64,000 nt of DNA from Clostridiales bacterium (GCA_022774865.1 JALFLH010000024.1:21136-85135), one strand, 5' to 3'. Shown: positions 1 through 8,150, counted from the first letter of the stretch. Program-made: numbers and translations. Notes: generated by a model not told the origin, from the letters alone.

Positions 1-537
1 GGTCAGCTTGGTGTAGACGCGGCTCTGGAGACGCCCCACAATGCGGATACACTCCCGCGCGTGGCGGCGGGCGGCTTCCTGCGCCGTCCGCCCCCAGAGA
101 ATGCAGGGCAGATAGTCCGCCCGGCCAAATGCCCGGGGGACTGCCAGCATCACGTCGCAGATTTCCCGCCCCAGAGGGGTGCGGCGGTAGCTCGGATCTC
201 TGCAGAGAGGGCCTTCCACCACCACGTCATTGAGCGGCTGGCCGTCCTCGCATACAAGGCTTGCCGCAAAAACGAAGATCAGCAGATGCCGTACCCCGTC
301 GGTGCGAATGATGTGGGAGCGAACCTGTCCCGTGACCGTCAGCATTTCGCCGCCGGACAGATCGATTGCGTTCAGGAGTCCCTCCTCGGCCACCACCGGG
401 AGCAAATCCACCGCGCCCGACAGACGGGGAACCTCCAGCGTGAAGCGGAAGAACTTCCTGCCATGGTTTTCGTGGGAGAACCGGGGCAGCGCAAGCAGGC
501 TTCCCCGCAGTGTAATCTGGTTTGCCGTATGTTCCAT
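1..537 (-). CDS. single-stranded DNA-binding protein-like (partial)
   Basis: The reading frame is open for 179 codons and runs off the left edge, so the C-terminus is missing. It starts at ATG 537-535 behind a GAGGTGG Shine-Dalgarno. The protein reads like an OB-fold SSB paralogue of Clostridia: the N-terminus has an ITLRGSLLALPRFSHE-type strand, and the second half has TPLGREICDVMLAVPR followed by ADYLPCILWGRTAQEAAR, which is the hallmark SSB stretch. It would bind single-stranded DNA during replication or repair. It differs from canonical Ssb in its long middle strand, so it is probably the secondary SSB-like protein rather than the essential ssb. Family assignment is fairly sure; the exact role is inferred. 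Confidence 0.75.
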   Translation of the reverse strand, partial: MEHTANQITLRGSLLALPRFSHENHGRKFFRFTLEVPRLSGAVDLLPVVAEEGLLNAIDLSGGEMLTVTGQVRSHIIRTDGVRHLLIFVFAASLVCEDGQPLNDVVVEGPLCRDPSYRRTPLGREICDVMLAVPRAFGRADYLPCILWGRTAQEAARRHARECIRIVGRLQSRVYTKLT

Positions 538-548
538 TGTACCACCTC

Positions 549-601
549 ATGTTCAGATGTATGGAACATCCTATGCGCCGCCAGCCGGTTCAGAACCGGC
601 T
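549..601. repeat. two inverted repeats upstream of the SSB-like gene
   Basis: ATGTTC-N9-GAACAT lies at 549-569 and AGCCGGTT-CAG-AACCGGCT at 583-601, between the exporter stop and the SSB-like start. The first sits where a promoter or operator for the SSB-like gene would be. The second could be a weak terminator after the exporter gene but lacks a T-tract on either strand. Functions are not shown by the sequence. Confidence 0.35.
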
Positions 602-657
602 TTCCCAATGGGCATACGGAGAAAATCTGAAAACAAGATGGGGGGCAGAACTGACGC

Positions 658-1899
658 TTACCGCTTTCTTACAATGATCCGTTTGATTTGCCAGATGGTA
701 AACAGGCGGACGGCGGTTGAGACAATCAGAATGCTCACGGAAATGATACCCGCGATCCCGATGGTTTCAAGCCCTTTGCTAACGGATTCGGTCATCTGCC
801 CCTGCAGCGCGTAGCGCATGGTGTAGTAGACGCCCGCGCCGGGAAGCAATGGGAAAATCGACACGACCAGGTAGGAGATGGCCGGATATTTCCGAATCCG
901 GGCCATGGCCTCCGCATAGGCGGCGGCAAACAGGGACGCCCAGAAATTTCCGCTGATCACGCCGCAGCCCAGTTTGCGGGAAATCAGGTACACGCCCCAT
1001 GTGAAGAAGCCGCCGAGGGCGCAGAGCCAGATCCCCCTGCCGTGGACATTGAAGAGAATCGCAAAGCCCACACAGGCGATCATGCTCACCAGACACTGGG
1101 TTGGGATGGAGTACTGCATGGCTTGCTCACCGGAGGGCTGTCCCCAGATGGGAACGGTAACGCTCCATGCGGCGGCTGTGCCCAGCGCGATTGCCATGGC
1201 AATCAGCAGCACCTGAACAATCCGGTTGATTCCCGAGTTGGTGTCGCCATAAATGATGTCCCGCATGGAATTCGTGAACAACAGACCAGGCACCAGCATC
1301 ATCAGCGCGCCGATGATGACCGTATCCACGTTTTTGACCAGTCCGACGCCTGTCAGACAATAGGCCAATGCGGCCATCAGAAAGGATGAGGCGATGGTAT
1401 TGAAAAAGGGATTCGCTTTCAGGCTGTCCATGAGTTTCCCCACAAGTCCGACCACAATGCCGCAAATGCCTGACCAGAATCCTTCGATCAGTGTGGCGCC
1501 AAAGGACATGGCAAAGCCAAAACCGCCCAGAAAGTTTCCCAGCAGATACATGGGAAGGTGGAATATCCTGCAAGCGGCTTTGGTTTCCTCCATCCACTGC
1601 CGGGCAACCTGCGGCTCCGGTTTTTCCGCGCAGATACGGCGGCTGAGTGCGTTGAACTGTTCCACCGCTTCCAGATCGTTGCCGTGGTAACCGATCCGGC
1701 GCATCCGGGTGACCGGCTTTCCGTTGGCGGTTTCAAAGCTGACGTGCAGGCAGTTCGGAATGGCAAAGACTTCCGATTCAATTCCGTAGGCGCGGAGAAC
1801 CCGGACAATGCTTTCCTCAACCCGGAAGGTTTCCGCGCCGCTCATGGCCAGCTCATAGCCCAGATCTGTTGCCAGTTCCGTCAGCAAATAGTAATCCAT
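658..1899 (-). CDS. threonine/serine exporter (ThrE family, fused)
   Basis: This is a 413-residue membrane protein starting at ATG 1899 behind GAGGTG. The first ~125 residues are the soluble ThrE N-terminal region (LATDLGYELAMSGAETFRVEES). About ten hydrophobic segments follow, among them VPGLLFTNSMRDIIYGD, the signature of the first transmembrane module, and then a second module of the DUF3815 type. In many bacteria the two halves are separate proteins (YjjP/YjjB); here they are one chain. The family exports threonine and serine driven by the membrane potential. It stands alone between terminator-like hairpins, with no amino-acid biosynthesis gene beside it. Confidence 0.88.
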   Translation of the reverse strand: MDYYLLTELATDLGYELAMSGAETFRVEESIVRVLRAYGIESEVFAIPNCLHVSFETANGKPVTRMRRIGYHGNDLEAVEQFNALSRRICAEKPEPQVARQWMEETKAACRIFHLPMYLLGNFLGGFGFAMSFGATLIEGFWSGICGIVVGLVGKLMDSLKANPFFNTIASSFLMAALAYCLTGVGLVKNVDTVIIGALMMLVPGLLFTNSMRDIIYGDTNSGINRIVQVLLIAMAIALGTAAAWSVTVPIWGQPSGEQAMQYSIPTQCLVSMIACVGFAILFNVHGRGIWLCALGGFFTWGVYLISRKLGCGVISGNFWASLFAAAYAEAMARIRKYPAISYLVVSIFPLLPGAGVYYTMRYALQGQMTESVSKGLETIGIAGIISVSILIVSTAVRLFTIWQIKRIIVRKR

Positions 1900-1961
1900 A
1901 TCGCACCTCGAAATTACAAACGTCGAAAACAGTATACCACACCCGCCTGGAAATACAAGGG

Positions 1962-1987
1962 AAAACCGCCGGATTCCGGCGGTTTTT
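1962..1987. terminator. bidirectional terminator between degV and the exporter gene
   Basis: AAAACCGCCGG-ATT-CCGGCGGTTTT forms an 11-bp stem with an A-run on one side and a T-run on the other. On the minus strand it follows degV and insulates the exporter gene. Confidence 0.85.
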
Positions 1988-1992
1988 CATGA

Positions 1993-2835
1993 TTATTTCC
2001 GAACAAACAGTACGCCCAGTGTGCCGGGGCCGCAGTGACAGGAGACGGTGCAGCCTGCATCGGTTTCATAGGTGCGCTGGAAATGGCCGAATTCATCAAC
2101 GGCTTCCATCACGGCAGTACGGCAGGCATCGGTGACGGGGGTATGGGTGACAAACAGAATGTCACGCTCCAGATCTTCCCGGCCGTCCAGACGCTCCTTG
2201 ACATAGTTCGCCAGACACTTGGCGTAATTGCCGCGATACTTCTTGACGACCACCATTTTGCCATTTTTCACTTCGATGCAGGGCTTCAGATTCAGCAGGT
2301 TCGCGCCCAGTGCCATCACGGAGGAGCAGCGTCCGCCCTTGACCATGTAGTCCAGCCGGTCCAGCAGGAAGCTGGCTTCCACGCGGGATGTAAAAGCGCG
2401 AAGTTCTTCGGCCAGCGCGTCCAGACTGGAGGCGGTTTTGGCCAGTTCACAGGCTTTCAGTACCACCAGACCCTGACCGGTGGAGAGGTTCATGGAGTCG
2501 ATAACCCGGACATTGGGATAATCAGCCGCCGCGGCGCAGGCGTTCTGATAGCAGGAGGAGAAGCCGGAGCCGATGTTGATCAGAATGATCCCGTCATAAT
2601 CGGCCGCATACCGGTCGAAATAATCCGCGTACTCGCCGATGCTGTTGGCGGCGGTGGAGCACAGGGCACCGCCATTGGCCACATGCGCAAAGATTTCCGC
2701 GGGGCGGATGGTGACGCCGTCCTTGAACTGCGCGCCGGCTTTGATCACAGTCAGCGGTACCAGGTCAATTCCGTTTTCTGCCAGAAGGGCGGGGGAGAGG
2801 TCACAGGTGCTGTCGGATAGAATTTTGATATTCAT
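1993..2835 (-). CDS. DegV family fatty-acid-binding protein
   Basis: This is a 280-residue protein with start ATG 2835 behind AAAGGAG. The N-terminal IKILSDSTCDLSPALLAENGI and DGVTIRPAEIFAH are diagnostic of DegV. The middle has an SGFSSCYQNA stretch and the C-terminus ends in the typical HCGPGTLGVLFV. DegV proteins bind a fatty acid and, as FakB, present it to the FakA kinase for phosphorylation. No fakA is visible in this window. Many Clostridia carry several DegV copies, so the substrate cannot be named. Confidence 0.9.
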   Translation of the reverse strand: MNIKILSDSTCDLSPALLAENGIDLVPLTVIKAGAQFKDGVTIRPAEIFAHVANGGALCSTAANSIGEYADYFDRYAADYDGIILINIGSGFSSCYQNACAAAADYPNVRVIDSMNLSTGQGLVVLKACELAKTASSLDALAEELRAFTSRVEASFLLDRLDYMVKGGRCSSVMALGANLLNLKPCIEVKNGKMVVVKKYRGNYAKCLANYVKERLDGREDLERDILFVTHTPVTDACRTAVMEAVDEFGHFQRTYETDAGCTVSCHCGPGTLGVLFVRK

Positions 2836-2854
2836 GGGGGAATCTCCTTTGCAG

Positions 2855-3220
2855 TCAGTTGGATTGGGGGATTGTTTGCGCCATCATGGCGCAGTTTGGC
2901 TCCAGATTGTTTTTACGCAGATATCCGCTGCCCCAGTCCCGCATGGCGGTGAGAATGGGCATCAGGCTGCGGCCGAGATCGGTCAGGGAATACTCCACCT
3001 TGGGCGGAATTACGGGAAAAACCTCCCGGTGAATCAGCTCGTTCGCTTCCAGTTCCCGAAGCTGCTGGGTCAGCATCTTTGGAGTTACCCCATGGATGAG
3101 TTTGCGAAGCTGAGAAAACCGAAGGGCGTGTTCCGACAGATGCCAGAGAATCAGCGCCTTGTATTTCCCGCCGATCAGCTCCAGCGTGGCCTCCACCGGG
3201 CAATGTTCGCCTTGGGTCAT
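2855..3220 (-). CDS. HxlR family transcriptional regulator
   Basis: This is a 121-residue winged-helix protein with ATG 3220 behind GGAAGGAGG. It shows the full HxlR pattern: [20 protein letters not shown], then [20 protein letters not shown], then the wing [16 protein letters not shown]. Cys7 is in the position used by redox-sensing HxlR proteins such as YodB and HypR, and a second Cys lies at about residue 110. It is divergent from the copper ATPase gene with ~166 bp between starts, and two inverted repeats lie in that gap. This suggests it controls that gene, itself, or both. degV lies 19 bp downstream and may be co-transcribed. Confidence 0.9.
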   Translation of the reverse strand: MTQGEHCPVEATLELIGGKYKALILWHLSEHALRFSQLRKLIHGVTPKMLTQQLRELEANELIHREVFPVIPPKVEYSLTDLGRSLMPILTAMRDWGSGYLRKNNLEPNCAMMAQTIPQSN

Positions 3221-3235
3221 AACTTCCTCCTTCCG

Positions 3236-3251
3236 GTATCAAATAGGATAC
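3236..3251. promoter_or_regulatory. inverted repeat, candidate HxlR operator 1
   Basis: GTATC-AAATAG-GATAC is a perfect 5-bp inverted repeat with a 6-nt spacer, just upstream of the hxlR ribosome-binding site. Its position fits autoregulation. It has the same spacer length as the repeat at 3254-3271, and the two centres are 19 bp apart. Confidence 0.5.
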
Positions 3252-3253
3252 TA

Positions 3254-3271
3254 ATGCACAAAATAGTGCAT
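3254..3271. promoter_or_regulatory. inverted repeat, candidate HxlR operator 2
   Basis: ATGCAC-AAAATA-GTGCAT is a perfect 6-bp inverted repeat ending two bases before the -35 box of the copper ATPase promoter. Binding there would act on that promoter. Confidence 0.55.
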
Positions 3272-3273
3272 AC

Positions 3274-3302
3274 TTGTGATTTCAGTTACTTCGTGGTAAA
3301 AT
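3274..3302 (+). promoter_or_regulatory. sigma-A type promoter of copA
   Basis: TTGTGA (3274-3279), a 17-nt spacer and TAAAAT (3297-3302). The predicted transcript start, about 3309, rules out the upstream ATG at 3309 as a useful start codon and supports 3387. Confidence 0.65.
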
Positions 3303-3386
3303 CATATCATGAAAAGAAAAAACTGTCAATCGGAAGCTGCGGGAAAACGATTGAAACCGCCGCGGCTTGGCGGAGGGAGCAGCAAT

Positions 3387-5855
3387 ATGATACTCAGATT
3401 TCAGATATCCGGCATGACCTGTGCCGCCTGTTCTGCCCGGGTGGAGAAGGTGACGCGGGCGGTGCCCGGCGTCCGCCGGGCGGATGTGAACCTGCTGGCG
3501 GGAACGATGATGGTGGAAGCGGACAGCCCGGCAGCGGCAGAGCCGATCATCGCGGCGGTTCGCGCGAGCGGATATGGCGCGATGCCGGCCGGCCAGGCGC
3601 CACAGTCTGCCCGGATGTCTGCGGCGGAACAGCAAGGCTCGATGAAAAAACGGATTATTCTTTCGGCTGGTTTCCTGCTTATCCTGATGTATTTCACCAT
3701 GGGGCATATGGCGGGGCTGCCGGTGCCCGGGTGGTACCATGGGACGGAAAACGCTATGGTGGCGGCGCTGGTGCAGTGCTTTCTGACACTTCCGGTGGTT
3801 TATCTGAACCGGGTGTATTATTCCAGAGGGCTGAAAGCGCTGTGGCACCGCTCGCCCAATATGGATTCCCTGATTGCGGTGGGTTCCGGCGCGGCTCTGC
3901 TCTACGGCGTGGCTGCCCTGTTTGTCATGGCGGATGCCATGGGCGACGGGGACTGGGATACGGTGAACCGTTATGCGCATCAGCTCTATTTCGAGTCCGC
4001 CGCCATGATTCTGACGCTGATCACATTGGGAAAGTATCTGGAAACCAGAGCGAAGGGCAAGACCGGTGACGCCATCCGCAAGCTGATGGATTTACGCCCC
4101 AGAACAGCGTCCGTCCTCCGCGGCGGAGAGGAAAGGGAGATTCCCGTGGAGCAGGTTCGGGTCGGCGATACGGTAATCGTCCGTGCGGGCGGAAGTATTC
4201 CGGTGGACGGCACGGTGATTCGGGGCAGCGCGGCGGTGGATCAGAGCGCGCTGACCGGCGAGAGCGTTCCGGTTGAGAAAAAGGCGGGTGACACGGTGGC
4301 GGCGGCCACGGTCAACCGCTCCGGTTATCTGGAATTTCGGGCGGAGAAAGTGGGAGAGGATACCTCGCTTTCACAGATTATCCGCATGGTGGAGGAAGCG
4401 GGCGGTTCCAAAGCTCCCATTGCCAGACTGGCCGACCGGATTTCGGGCGTATTCGTGCCGGCAGTGATGGCCATCGCGGTTGTAACCTTCGCAATCTGGA
4501 TGCTGCTGGGAAAGGGACTGGAATTTTCCCTGACAAAGGGAATTTCGGTGCTTGTTATCTCCTGCCCCTGCGCGCTGGGACTGGCTACGCCGGTTGCCAT
4601 TATGGTGGGAACCGGCCGGGGCGCCAACATGGGCGTCCTGTTTAAGAACGCGGAGGCGCTGGAGACTTTGCACCGGGTGGACACCGTTGTGCTGGACAAG
4701 ACCGGCACGCTGACCGCCGGGAAGCCCGCAGTGACGGACATCATTCCGGCTGAGGCCGGCGCGGACTGGCTCCTTCGCGTTGCCGCGTCGCTGGAAAAAC
4801 CCTCGGAGCATCCGTTCGCCAAGGCCATTGTGACCTGCGCGGCGGGGATGGATATCCCGGAAGTGGAATCCTTTGAAACCATTCCGGGCATGGGGGTCAG
4901 CGGGATGGTGGAGAAGGTGCGCTGTTTCGGCGGAAACCGGCGGCTGATGGAGGAAAAGGGCATTCCCGTTCCTGCCTTTGAGAATCTGACATCCCAGGGA
5001 AAAACACCCCTGTATTTCGCGGCGGGCGGAACCTATCTGGGCGCCATTGCGGCGGCGGATGTGCTGAAGCCGGATTCCGGCGCCGCCGTTGCCGCCATGA
5101 AAAAAATGCATCTTGACGTGGTGATGCTGACAGGCGATAATGAAAAGGCAGCGGGTGCCATCGCCGCGCAGGCCGGAATTGGCCATGTGATCTCCGACGT
5201 GCTGCCTGCCGGAAAGGCGGATGCCGTGAAGAAGCTGCGGCAGGCGGGGAAACGGGTGCTGATGGTGGGCGACGGCATTAACGACGCCCCCGCACTGGTT
5301 ACGGCGGACGTAGGCATGGCCATTGGCGCGGGAACCGACATCGCAATGGAATCCGCGGATGTGGTGCTGATGAACGGAAGCCTGACCGGCGTCAGCGATG
5401 CGGTGCGGCTCAGCAAAGCCACAATCCGCAACATCAAGCAGAACCTGTTCTGGGCCTTCTTCTATAACTGCCTGGGAATTCCGGTGGCGGCGGGGGTGCT
5501 GTACCCGGCCTTTGGTGTTCAGCTCAGTCCCATGCTTGGCGCGGCGGCTATGAGTCTCAGCTCCGTGTTTGTGGTGACCAACGCCCTGCGGCTTCGCCGC
5601 TTCCGGGCGGAATCGATCAAAAGTGAAGTATCCGAAAAATGCAAGGAGGAACCTGAAATGAAAACGGTTATCAAAGTGGAGGGCATGATGTGCAATCACT
5701 GCAAGATACACGTGGAGAACGCCTGCAGGGCGGTGCCCGGCGTTCAGGACGCCGTGGTGGATCTGCAGGCGAAAAACGTGACCATAACCGGGGATGCGGC
5801 GGTGGAGGCGCTGAGAAAAGCCATCGCCGATGCCGGCTACGAAGTGGTGGACTGA
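3387..5855 (+). CDS. copA: copper-translocating P-type ATPase with C-terminal CopZ-like domain
   Basis: This is an 822-residue P1B ATPase. The start is ATG 3387, behind GGAGGG, because the promoter predicts a transcript start near 3309. Domains in order: an N-terminal metal-binding domain with GMTCAAC (Cys12, Cys15); transmembrane segments; an actuator with TGES; the CPC membrane motif at 393-395; the phosphorylation site DKTGTLT at D437; GDGINDAP; and a last helix pair. A second metal-binding domain (residues 758-822, GMMCNHC) follows at the very end. A C-terminal copy is unusual and looks like a fused CopZ chaperone. It is preceded by its own Shine-Dalgarno (see 5643-5660). The protein pumps Cu+ out of the cytoplasm. 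The next gene starts 3 nt after the stop. Confidence 0.93.
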   Translation: MILRFQISGMTCAACSARVEKVTRAVPGVRRADVNLLAGTMMVEADSPAAAEPIIAAVRASGYGAMPAGQAPQSARMSAAEQQGSMKKRIILSAGFLLILMYFTMGHMAGLPVPGWYHGTENAMVAALVQCFLTLPVVYLNRVYYSRGLKALWHRSPNMDSLIAVGSGAALLYGVAALFVMADAMGDGDWDTVNRYAHQLYFESAAMILTLITLGKYLETRAKGKTGDAIRKLMDLRPRTASVLRGGEEREIPVEQVRVGDTVIVRAGGSIPVDGTVIRGSAAVDQSALTGESVPVEKKAGDTVAAATVNRSGYLEFRAEKVGEDTSLSQIIRMVEEAGGSKAPIARLADRISGVFVPAVMAIAVVTFAIWMLLGKGLEFSLTKGISVLVISCPCALGLATPVAIMVGTGRGANMGVLFKNAEALETLHRVDTVVLDKTGTLTAGKPAVTDIIPAEAGADWLLRVAASLEKPSEHPFAKAIVTCAAGMDIPEVESFETIPGMGVSGMVEKVRCFGGNRRLMEEKGIPVPAFENLTSQGKTPLYFAAGGTYLGAIAAADVLKPDSGAAVAAMKKMHLDVVMLTGDNEKAAGAIAAQAGIGHVISDVLPAGKADAVKKLRQAGKRVLMVGDGINDAPALVTADVGMAIGAGTDIAMESADVVLMNGSLTGVSDAVRLSKATIRNIKQNLFWAFFYNCLGIPVAAGVLYPAFGVQLSPMLGAAAMSLSSVFVVTNALRLRRFRAESIKSEVSEKCKEEPEMKTVIKVEGMMCNHCKIHVENACRAVPGVQDAVVDLQAKNVTITGDAAVEALRKAIADAGYEVVD
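5643..5660 (+). promoter_or_regulatory. internal ribosome-binding site and in-frame ATG for a CopZ-like product
   Basis: AAGGAGG (5643-5649), 8 nt, then ATG 5658-5660, all inside and in frame with copA. Initiation here would give a free 65-residue heavy-metal-associated protein ending at the same stop. Spacing and strength are as good as for any real start in this window. Confidence 0.55.
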
Positions 5856-5858
5856 GCC

Positions 5859-6800
5859 ATGCGGACGGATTTCTTCTTCAAATCCGGGAGCGGCGCCCGC
5901 CTCCACGGCTGCCGCTGGACACCGGATTCACAGGTACGGGCGGTGCTCCAGATTGTGCACGGCATCGCGGAGTATGTGGAGCGCTATGATGGCTTTGCCA
6001 ATTTCCTGAACAGACAGGGTATTCTGGTGGTGGCCGAGGATCATATGGGGCACGGCAAATCCATCAGCCAAGAATGTCCGCAGGGGTATTTCGCGGGTGG
6101 CTGGCAGACGGCGGTGGACGACACCTACCGGTTGACCCGGGATACCATGGCCGAGTTCAGAGACGTCCCGTTTATTCTGTTCGGCCATTCCATGGGCTCG
6201 TTTATGGCGCGGACGATTCTGGCAAAATACCCGGACAGCGGCATTACCGCCGCGGTCATCTGTGGAACCGGCTGGCAGCCGGCTCCGGTTTTGGCGGCTG
6301 GCAAGGCGGCCTGTGCGCTGGTATGCAGGGCGAAGGGGGAACGTGCTCCCAGCCCCCTGCTGCAGGCCATGGCTTTCGGAACCTATAACCGGAAGGTGGA
6401 GCATCCCCGCACGCCGTACGACTGGCTCAGCCGGGACAACAGCGTGGTGAATGCCTACAAAGCGGACCCGCTGTGCGGTTTCACGCCCACCGCAGGGCTG
6501 ATGCGGGACATGATGGAGGGCATCGCCTACATACAGCGGGAAGAAAACCTGGCAAAGATGGGCAAAGCGCTTCCGGTACTGTTCATCGCGGGCGGTGACG
6601 ATCCCGTGGGAAGCTACGGCGCAGGAGTCCGCACGGCAGCGGAGGCATTTCGTAAGGCTGGTATGGAGCGGGTGGATGTGCGGATTTATCCGCTTTGCCG
6701 CCATGAACTGCTCAATGAGATCAACCGGGAGGAGATCATGGACGATGTGAGCCGGTGGATTGACGGGGTTCTGGAAAAAATACCTGCCACGCAGGTATAA
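5859..6800 (+). CDS. alpha/beta hydrolase (monoacylglycerol lipase/lysophospholipase-like)
   Basis: This is a 313-residue serine hydrolase of the Hydrolase_4 (S33-like) type. It begins with a beta-strand region, then LQIVHGIAEYVERYDGFANF (oxyanion region) and VAEDHMGHGKS. The nucleophile elbow GHSMG is near residue 109. An Asp is found in AGGDDPVGSYGAG and the terminal His in LCRHELLNE, completing the triad. No signal peptide is seen, so it is probably cytoplasmic. It starts 3 nt after the copA stop and is likely co-transcribed. A link to copper is not obvious and may be only positional. Confidence 0.88.
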   Translation: MRTDFFFKSGSGARLHGCRWTPDSQVRAVLQIVHGIAEYVERYDGFANFLNRQGILVVAEDHMGHGKSISQECPQGYFAGGWQTAVDDTYRLTRDTMAEFRDVPFILFGHSMGSFMARTILAKYPDSGITAAVICGTGWQPAPVLAAGKAACALVCRAKGERAPSPLLQAMAFGTYNRKVEHPRTPYDWLSRDNSVVNAYKADPLCGFTPTAGLMRDMMEGIAYIQREENLAKMGKALPVLFIAGGDDPVGSYGAGVRTAAEAFRKAGMERVDVRIYPLCRHELLNEINREEIMDDVSRWIDGVLEKIPATQV

Positions 6801-6828
6801 AGTCCGTTTTATTGTACAATTATTATGC

Positions 6829-6834
6829 TAGAAT
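6829..6834 (+). promoter_or_regulatory. candidate extended -10 promoter before the mini-protein/truA
   Basis: TAGAAT preceded by TATGC, an extended -10 pattern; the -35 region is poor. A 7-bp inverted repeat (TACCTGC-CAC-GCAGGTA) at 6781-6797 lies just upstream, spanning the end of the hydrolase gene. Confidence 0.4.
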
Positions 6835-6867
6835 ACAGCCGAAAACCAAAGGAAAAGGGTGACGGTC

Positions 6868-6996
6868 ATGTATTCCATGCGGTATGTAAGAGGTCATGTT
6901 CAGGTCTATGACGGAAGCGGGAGATTCCTGTTTTCGGCGGACAATGAGCGGGAGGCCAGAGAGGAACTGGAAAACGATGAGGAATCTGCGGCTTGA
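6868..6996 (+). CDS. 42-residue conserved-looking mini-protein
   Basis: ATG 6868 opens a 42-codon frame ending at TGA 6994. The protein begins MYSMRYVRGHVQVYDGSG and continues with FLFSADNEREAREELEN; it has alternating beta-like residues and then an acidic helix. Codon use matches the neighbours. It overlaps the truA start (6977) by 20 bp, which suggests translational coupling. I recall similar short RGHV/FLFSAD proteins in related Clostridia, but I cannot verify this here. Function unknown. The ribosome-binding site is weak (GGAAAAGGGTGA upstream). Confidence 0.6.
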   Translation: MYSMRYVRGHVQVYDGSGRFLFSADNEREAREELENDEESAA

Positions 6997-7711
6997 TATC
7001 TGCTATGACGGCACCCGCTACCGGGGCTGGCAGCGTCTGCCCGGGGTGGAAAACACCATTCAGGGCAAGATTGAAACCACACTGACCCGGATTTTGGGGG
7101 AACCGGTGGAAATCACCGGCAGCGGCAGAACCGACGCGGGTGTCCATGCCCGGGGACAGGTGGCAAATTTCCACTGCGAAAGCGCCATGCCCGCCGGGCA
7201 GATTCTGTCCGAGCTTCGCAGGTATCTGCCGGGGGACATCGGCATATATTCCTGTAAGGACGTGCCGGAGCGGTTTCACGCCCGGCTGAGTGCCAAAAGA
7301 AAGACCTATATGTACCGTATCTGGAATTCGGAGACTCCCTGTGTCTTTGAGCGGCGGTTCGTGGCGGTGGTGCCGGAGAAGCTGGATGTGGAAGCCATGC
7401 GCCGGGCGGCGGATTTCTTCCTTGGGGAGCATGACTTCGCGGCGTTCTGCGGCAATAAAAAGATGAAGAAAACTACGGTTCGGCGGATTTACTCCCTTGA
7501 AATTGAAGAGCGTGGGGAGGAGATTCGGATTCTTGTCAATGGCAATGGATTCCTCTACAATATGGTTCGCATCATTGTTGGTACGCTGGTGGAGGCAGGA
7601 CAGGGCAAGCGCGAACCAGAGAGCATCCGGGTACTGTTTCCGGGTAAACGGGAGGAAGCGGGCGTGCTGATGCCGCCCCAGGGACTTTGCCTGATGGAGG
7701 TAGAATATTGA
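6977..7711 (+). CDS. truA: tRNA pseudouridine(38-40) synthase TruA
   Basis: This is a 244-residue enzyme that isomerises U38-U40 in the anticodon arm. It opens with LRLDICYDGTRYRGWQR and carries the catalytic motif GRTDAGVHARGQ with its Asp. Later it shows RFHARLSAKRKTYMYRIW and the C-terminal NGFLYNMVRIIVGTL. Start ATG 6977 is chosen because the family begins a few residues before LDICYDG. It lies inside the end of the 42-residue gene, and its stop overlaps the start of the next gene, so the three are probably one coupled unit. Confidence 0.95.
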   Translation: MRNLRLDICYDGTRYRGWQRLPGVENTIQGKIETTLTRILGEPVEITGSGRTDAGVHARGQVANFHCESAMPAGQILSELRRYLPGDIGIYSCKDVPERFHARLSAKRKTYMYRIWNSETPCVFERRFVAVVPEKLDVEAMRRAADFFLGEHDFAAFCGNKKMKKTTVRRIYSLEIEERGEEIRILVNGNGFLYNMVRIIVGTLVEAGQGKREPESIRVLFPGKREEAGVLMPPQGLCLMEVEY

Positions 7712-8049
7712 ACATACAGATTTTCGGAAAGTCCAAGTGCTTTGATACAAAAAAAGCGGAGCGCTGGTTCAAGGAGCGGCGTATTCCCTTCCAGTCCATC
7801 GATCTGATCCGGTTCGGGATGTCCGGCCGGGAATTCGACAGCGTGCTCCGCGCGGTGGGCGGCATTGACCACCTGATCGACTGGAACGGAAAATCACAGG
7901 AAATCACCAACATGAAGTACATGGATGACCCGCGGGCAAAAGAGGACAGGGTATTCAACGATCCGTCTCTGATGAAAACGCCCATTGTACGCAACGGGAA
8001 GCAGGCAACCGTGGGATACTGCCCCGAAATCTGGGCTGAATGGAAATGA
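7708..8049 (+). CDS. ArsC/Spx-family thioredoxin-fold protein
   Basis: This is a 113-residue protein using a TTG start at 7708 behind a perfect GGAGGT with 6 nt spacing; the TTG overlaps the truA stop (TTGA). It opens IQIFGKSKCFDTKKAERWF with a single active-site Cys in the ArsC position. It has the family's KTPIVRNGKQATVGYCPEIW C-terminus. There is no second Cys in a CxxC, so a monothiol arsenate-reductase-like or glutathione/thiol-linked role is possible. True arsenate reduction is unproven and no ars genes are nearby. A terminator follows. Confidence 0.82.
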   Translation: MNIQIFGKSKCFDTKKAERWFKERRIPFQSIDLIRFGMSGREFDSVLRAVGGIDHLIDWNGKSQEITNMKYMDDPRAKEDRVFNDPSLMKTPIVRNGKQATVGYCPEIWAEWK

Positions 8050-8058
8050 AAAACACAG

Positions 8059-8091
8059 AAGCAGTTCCTCCTCGCGAGGGGCTGCTTTTTT
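8059..8091 (+). terminator. intrinsic terminator after the truA operon
   Basis: AGCAG-TTCCTC pairs with GAGGGG-CTGCT around a CTCGC loop, followed by a T-run at 8087-8091. Confidence 0.85.
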
Positions 8092-8121
8092 ACATTTCGA
8101 CCAAATTCTCCAAACAATATC

Positions 8122-8150
8122 TTGCAATATGACGAATTCAGTGGTATGCT
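8122..8150 (+). promoter_or_regulatory. candidate promoter of the alanine symporter gene
   Basis: TTGCAA, a 17-nt spacer and TATGCT. The box ends only 11 nt before the ATG, so the predicted transcript would start within or just after the Shine-Dalgarno. Either the transcript starts early or this is not the main promoter. Confidence 0.45.

Noticed and set aside
3309..3386. Upstream ATG extending CopA by 26 residues
   Set aside because: No ribosome-binding site, and the promoter predicts transcription starting at this base; ATG 3387 has GGAGGG and begins the domain properly.
7708..8049. Calling the ArsC-fold protein an arsenate reductase
   Set aside because: Only one Cys and no ars neighbours; the fold is shared by Spx and other thiol proteins, so a specific activity cannot be claimed.
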